Assembly: GCA_050731755.1 (NCBI GenBank)
Contig: JBOHPP010000085.1
Span: 1-27,086, forward strand
DNA length: 27,086 nt
DNA from: JBOHPP01 sp050731755
Lineage (GTDB): Bacteria > Methylomirabilota > Methylomirabilia > Rokubacteriales > CSP1-6
Direction of reading: 5' to 3'
A program made the position numbers and the translations under genes. Below are positions 24,270 to 27,086 of the stretch, in pieces. Position 1 is the first letter of the stretch, and each line of letters begins with the position of its first letter. The notes under the pieces are model-generated. The model was not told the DNA's origin. It saw nothing but the letters and a program-made list of their open reading frames with translations, and made no database searches.

Positions 24270-24973
24270 GCAGGCGGCGGCCGTCCCTGCTCGTCATCGG
24301 GCTCGTGCTGATCACGGCAGCAGCCTGCGGGCCGCATGGCTTCGACCGTCCGACGCTCACGAAGGGCATCGGCGCTCAGCTCCCGCCGGCCGACGAGGAC
24401 ATCGCCCGGGCGCTGGAGGCTCGGCCGGCGGCCCGGCCGCCCATGAGAATCGCGCTCTATCTCCACCCGGAGCCACTCACGGTGGGGGGAAGCCGATCGT
24501 GGAGTTGGAAGGCGCGCGACAAGGACGCACTCCTGGCCGCGGCGGAGCGTCTGCGCGGCGACCGGCTCGTCGGCGACATGTTCGTGCTCTCGGATCTCGT
24601 CGTCCGCGACCGCGGTCTCAAGGGCCTGCGCATCGCCGCCGCTCAGCACGGCGCCGACGCGCTGCTCCTGGTGGCCGGCGGCGCCGACGTCGACGCCTAC
24701 AACAACCCGCTGAGCCTGCTCTACCTCACTGTGATCGGGTACTGGCTGGCGCCCGGGACCCACCGGGACGCGCTGTTCCTGGCTCGAGGCGCCATGTGGG
24801 ACGTCCGCAGCGGTCACCTCTATCTGACCATCGAGACCGAAGCCGAAGCCCGGACGCTCCGACCCGGGGCGTTCTCCACCGGTGAGGCGGCCATCGATCA
24901 GGCCAAGCAGCGGGCCCTGAACGATTTCCGCGACGATCTGGTGCGCCGTCTCGGTCGGCTGACGTCCTCCTAA
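24266..24973 (+). CDS. Putative lipoprotein of unknown function
   Basis: A 235-residue protein that starts at ATG 24266, overlapping the dehydrogenase stop by 4 bp. The N-terminus MSRRRPSLLV plus the run IGLVLITAAAC gives a lipoprotein signal with Cys21 as the acylated residue. The mature part has a region with LYLHPEPL, W-S-W and DKDALLAAAERL, then VGDMFVLSDLVVRD and GLKGLRIAAAQHGADALLLVAGGADVD. It continues with YNNPLSLLYLTVIGYWLAPGTH and a beta-rich tail with DVRSGHLYLTIE. I recognise no named domain; the pattern recalls conserved lipoproteins of unknown function. A second hydrophobic stretch around 150-165 could pack against a membrane. The tail is charged and alpha-helical. Confidence 0.8.
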   Translation: MSRRRPSLLVIGLVLITAAACGPHGFDRPTLTKGIGAQLPPADEDIARALEARPAARPPMRIALYLHPEPLTVGGSRSWSWKARDKDALLAAAERLRGDRLVGDMFVLSDLVVRDRGLKGLRIAAAQHGADALLLVAGGADVDAYNNPLSLLYLTVIGYWLAPGTHRDALFLARGAMWDVRSGHLYLTIETEAEARTLRPGAFSTGEAAIDQAKQRALNDFRDDLVRRLGRLTSS

Positions 24974-25005
24974 GTCCGAGCCGCCACCGCCCTTGTGCTT
25001 TGTTG

Positions 25006-25038
25006 GGTGTTGTGGCATCGTCGCCGCCACCCGACACC
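25006..25038. terminator. Possible hairpin downstream of the lipoprotein gene
   Basis: GGTGT and GTGGC (25006-25016) can pair with GCCAC and ACACC (25026-25038), giving two 5-bp stems with an internal bulge and a 9-nt loop. It lies in the 136-bp gap before the next operon. There is no following T tract, so a terminator role is only a possibility. Confidence 0.3.
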
Positions 25039-25109
25039 ACGATCCCCGCCAGCGGTAGCCGTGACGAACGACACATCAGTCGTGCGCGAGAGACGACAAG
25101 GAGGCCAGC

Positions 25110-25895
25110 GTGACGGAGCGTGACATCACGGTTCGGGGAACGCCGGTTCGGCTCCTGAGCGGAGGCAGCGGGCCACCGCTGCTCTACCTGCATGGGGCGG
25201 GCGGCGCCGGACGATGGCTCGCGTTCCAGGAGCGTTTGGCCGAGCGATTCAGCGTGTACCTGCCCAGCCACCCGGGCCACGGCGGCTCGCCGGCTGCCGA
25301 GTGGATCGAGCACATCTCCGACCTGGCCTTCCACTACCTCGACTTCCTGGACGAGCAGCGTCTCCCGCGGGTGCATCTGGTCGGTGCCTCGTTCGGAGGC
25401 TGGATCGCCGCTGAGATGGCGACGATGGCCTCGCACCGTCTGCACTCGCTCACCCTGATCGATCCCGTCGGCATCAAGGTCGAAGGCTGGATCTATCCGT
25501 TCCTCTTCGCCATGGAGCTGCCCGAGCTGGTCAGCACCGTGTTCCACAACCCGGTGGCGGCGCTGGCCCTGGCTCCGCGCGACATGACGAGCGTCGACGG
25601 GCTGGCCGAGCTCTACCGCGAGCGCGCCGCCCTGGCCCGGGTCAGCTGGAACCCGTACCTCTACGACCCGTTGTTACGTCGGCGCCTGGGGCGCATCACC
25701 GCGCCCACGCTGCTCTGCTGGGGGCAGCACGACCGCGTGGCGCCCCACGTCTGCGCCGAGGCGTGGGCCAAGGAGATTCCCGGCGCCGTGCTCCGGATCT
25801 TCGCCGACTCCGGCCACGTGCCGCACCTGGAGGAGCCGGAGGCCGTGGCGGCGGCGATCGCCGAGTTCGCGCAGGCCCCGGAAGCGCGATCGTGA
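25110..25895 (+). CDS. Alpha/beta hydrolase
   Basis: A 261-residue alpha/beta-hydrolase fold protein. The triad is S94 in GASFGG, D208 in GQHDRVAP and H236 in DSGHVPHLE; LLYLHGAGGAGRW supplies the oxyanion region and LPSHPGHGGSP the strand-loop after it. A cap of about 60 residues follows HSLTLIDPVGI. It resembles meta-cleavage product hydrolases and related C-C or ester hydrolases. GTG 25110 has AAGGAGG 5 nt upstream, the strongest ribosome site in the window. The stop overlaps the next gene's GTG by 4 bp, so the two proteins are probably made together and act in one pathway. Confidence 0.9.
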   Translation: MTERDITVRGTPVRLLSGGSGPPLLYLHGAGGAGRWLAFQERLAERFSVYLPSHPGHGGSPAAEWIEHISDLAFHYLDFLDEQRLPRVHLVGASFGGWIAAEMATMASHRLHSLTLIDPVGIKVEGWIYPFLFAMELPELVSTVFHNPVAALALAPRDMTSVDGLAELYRERAALARVSWNPYLYDPLLRRRLGRITAPTLLCWGQHDRVAPHVCAEAWAKEIPGAVLRIFADSGHVPHLEEPEAVAAAIAEFAQAPEARS

Positions 25896-27037
25896 AGTTC
25901 TACTTCTTCCACCTGATGCCGTATCGCATGGAGCACGACGAGCCGTCGTCGTGGGTGACGCTCTCCAACCGCCACTACGACCCTGAAGTCGGCCGCACGC
26001 TCTACAACCAGTACCTCGATCAGTTCGAGCACGCCGAGCGCTTGGGTTGGGATGGCCTCTGCGTGAACGAGCACCACCAGAACTGCTACGGCACGATGCC
26101 GAGTCCGAACATCATGGCGGCCGCACTGGCCCGCCGCACTAGCCGGGCCCGGCTGGCCATCCTCGGCAACGGGCTCCCTCTCCGCGAGAACCCCCTGCGC
26201 ATCGCCGAGGAGATCGCCATGCTCGACGTCGTCTCCGGGGGCCGCATCATCTCCGGCTTCGTGCGAGGCATCGGCCCTGAGTACTACTCGACCGCCGTCA
26301 ACCCCACGCACTCCCGCGACCGGTTCCTGGAAGCCGCCGAGCTGATCGTGCGGTCCTGGACGGAGCCGGGACCCTTTGCCTTCGACGGGCACTTCTACCG
26401 CTATCCCTACGTGAATCCCTGGCCGCGGCCGCTCCAGAAGCCCCATCCACCGATCTGGTGCCCCTCGCAGGGAAGTACCGAGACCGTGGAGTGGGCGGCC
26501 CGACGACGGTATCCCTACCTCATGGTCTTCACGCCCCTCAAACGTATCGCTCAGATCTACGGTGAGTACCGCGAGGCGTGCGAGCGCTTTGGCTACAAGG
26601 CCAGCCGCTACCAGCTCACCGTCAACCTGCCCATCGTGGTGGCCGAGAACGACGACAAGGCGCGGAGGATCGCCCGGGAGAATGCGCTGTGGGTGTACCA
26701 CGTGGGGTTACGTGCCACGATTCCGTTCTGGCAGCCCCCGGGCTATCTCACCGAAGGGTCCTTTCGGCGAGCGATGACGAACCGTCCCAAGCTACCCACC
26801 GAGCTGTCATTCGAGGACCTGGAGGAGGGCGGCTACATCATCTGCGGCAGCCCGGCCACGGTGCGAGACCGGCTGCGGGTCTTTTCCGACGAGCTGCAGG
26901 CTGGCATCGTGTGCTCCGGCCTTCCCGCCCCCAGCCACGAGGCGACGCTGGACATGATGGAGATGTTCGCCCGCGAGGTCATGCCCCATTTCCGCGAGGA
27001 CGCGGGGGTCGACGAAACCGCGGGCGTCGGCCGCTAA
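25892..27037 (+). CDS. LLM class flavin-dependent oxidoreductase (luciferase-like monooxygenase)
   Basis: A 381-residue bacterial luciferase-like (LLM) TIM-barrel protein using FMN or F420. It begins VKFYFFHLMPY; the LLM-type NEHHQ occurs at about 56-60, followed by SPNIMAAALARRT, LAILGNGLPL and PLRIAEEIAMLDVVSGGRIISGFVRG. GYIICGSPATVRDRL (in the last quarter) is the standard LLM ending motif. These enzymes oxygenate or desulfonate organic compounds, often with a separate reductase, which is not seen here. GTG 25892 overlaps the stop of the hydrolase. Together they resemble a small degradation module. Substrate cannot be told. Confidence 0.92.
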   Translation: MKFYFFHLMPYRMEHDEPSSWVTLSNRHYDPEVGRTLYNQYLDQFEHAERLGWDGLCVNEHHQNCYGTMPSPNIMAAALARRTSRARLAILGNGLPLRENPLRIAEEIAMLDVVSGGRIISGFVRGIGPEYYSTAVNPTHSRDRFLEAAELIVRSWTEPGPFAFDGHFYRYPYVNPWPRPLQKPHPPIWCPSQGSTETVEWAARRRYPYLMVFTPLKRIAQIYGEYREACERFGYKASRYQLTVNLPIVVAENDDKARRIARENALWVYHVGLRATIPFWQPPGYLTEGSFRRAMTNRPKLPTELSFEDLEEGGYIICGSPATVRDRLRVFSDELQAGIVCSGLPAPSHEATLDMMEMFAREVMPHFREDAGVDETAGVGR

Positions 27038-27038
27038 C

Positions 27039-27058
27039 GCGCGCGAAAGCCCGCGCGC
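27039..27058. terminator. GC-only hairpin after the LLM gene
   Basis: GCGCGCG (27039-27045) can pair with CGCGCGC (27052-27058) around a 6-nt loop, starting 2 bp after the stop codon. A T tract is absent. It could stop transcription in a rho-aided way or be chance in GC-rich DNA. Confidence 0.35.
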
Positions 27059-27086
27059 CGGCTCGAGCGTCGGGGTACGGCGACAC

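Overview
The window is a GC-rich (roughly 65-70 %) bacterial chromosomal segment. Genes are tightly packed, GTG starts are frequent and 1-4 bp stop/start overlaps are common. The gene content includes Dpp ATPases, an LLM flavin oxidoreductase, a LarA-like protein, several alpha/beta hydrolases, BamD, and a c-type heme protein with CxxCH. This suggests a Gram-negative, respiring soil or sediment bacterium. From memory of family sequences it resembles Candidatus Rokubacteria (Methylomirabilota); no taxonomic marker is present, so that is inference. I found no tRNA, rRNA, CRISPR array, transposase or phage gene.

Layout. 1-2040 (minus): the 5' part of a D-2-hydroxyacid dehydrogenase cut by the window edge, a SAM methyltransferase, and a short gene that looks like a truncated acetyltransferase. 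2058-3543 (plus): an NAD-dependent epimerase translationally coupled to an ArsN1/Pat-like N-acetyltransferase. 3595-6806 (minus): a four-gene chromate resistance operon in the order chrB, stand-alone ChrB C-domain, LMW-phosphatase/ArsC-like protein with an altered P-loop, chrA. It has a good sigma70 promoter. 6992-7789 (plus): an exported cytochrome P460-cupredoxin fusion, divergent from chrB. 7803-10160 (minus): a Zn alcohol dehydrogenase downstream of a LarA-like (DUF2088) protein. 10245-14082 (plus): bamD, threonine aldolase, dppD and dppF in one close-spaced run, followed by a 176-bp inverted-repeat element. 14335-15141 (plus): an alpha/beta hydrolase. 15204-17082 (minus): an M23 peptidase and an unknown membrane-anchored protein. 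17261-24973 (plus): a consensus-like promoter, then an AlaC-like aminotransferase, hom, thrC, a flippase-like membrane protein, lysC, a Zn dehydrogenase and a lipoprotein. 25110-27037 (plus): an alpha/beta hydrolase coupled to an LLM flavin monooxygenase.

How the genes work together. The 17.3-23.1 kb block encodes aspartate-family amino acid synthesis: LysC makes aspartyl phosphate, Hom makes homoserine, ThrC makes threonine, and an aminotransferase leads. LysC appears to carry an internal start for a separate regulatory beta subunit. The chromate operon combines a sensor/regulator, a duplicated resistance domain, an unusual phosphatase-fold protein and the efflux pump. The last two genes look like a small catabolic module of unknown substrate.

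Most notable points: the P460-cupredoxin fusion, the CX5K phosphatase-like protein inside the chr operon, several -10 boxes placed only 8-10 nt before ATG codons that lack a Shine-Dalgarno, and the long imperfect palindrome after dppF. I did not find a clearly new defence or mobile system.
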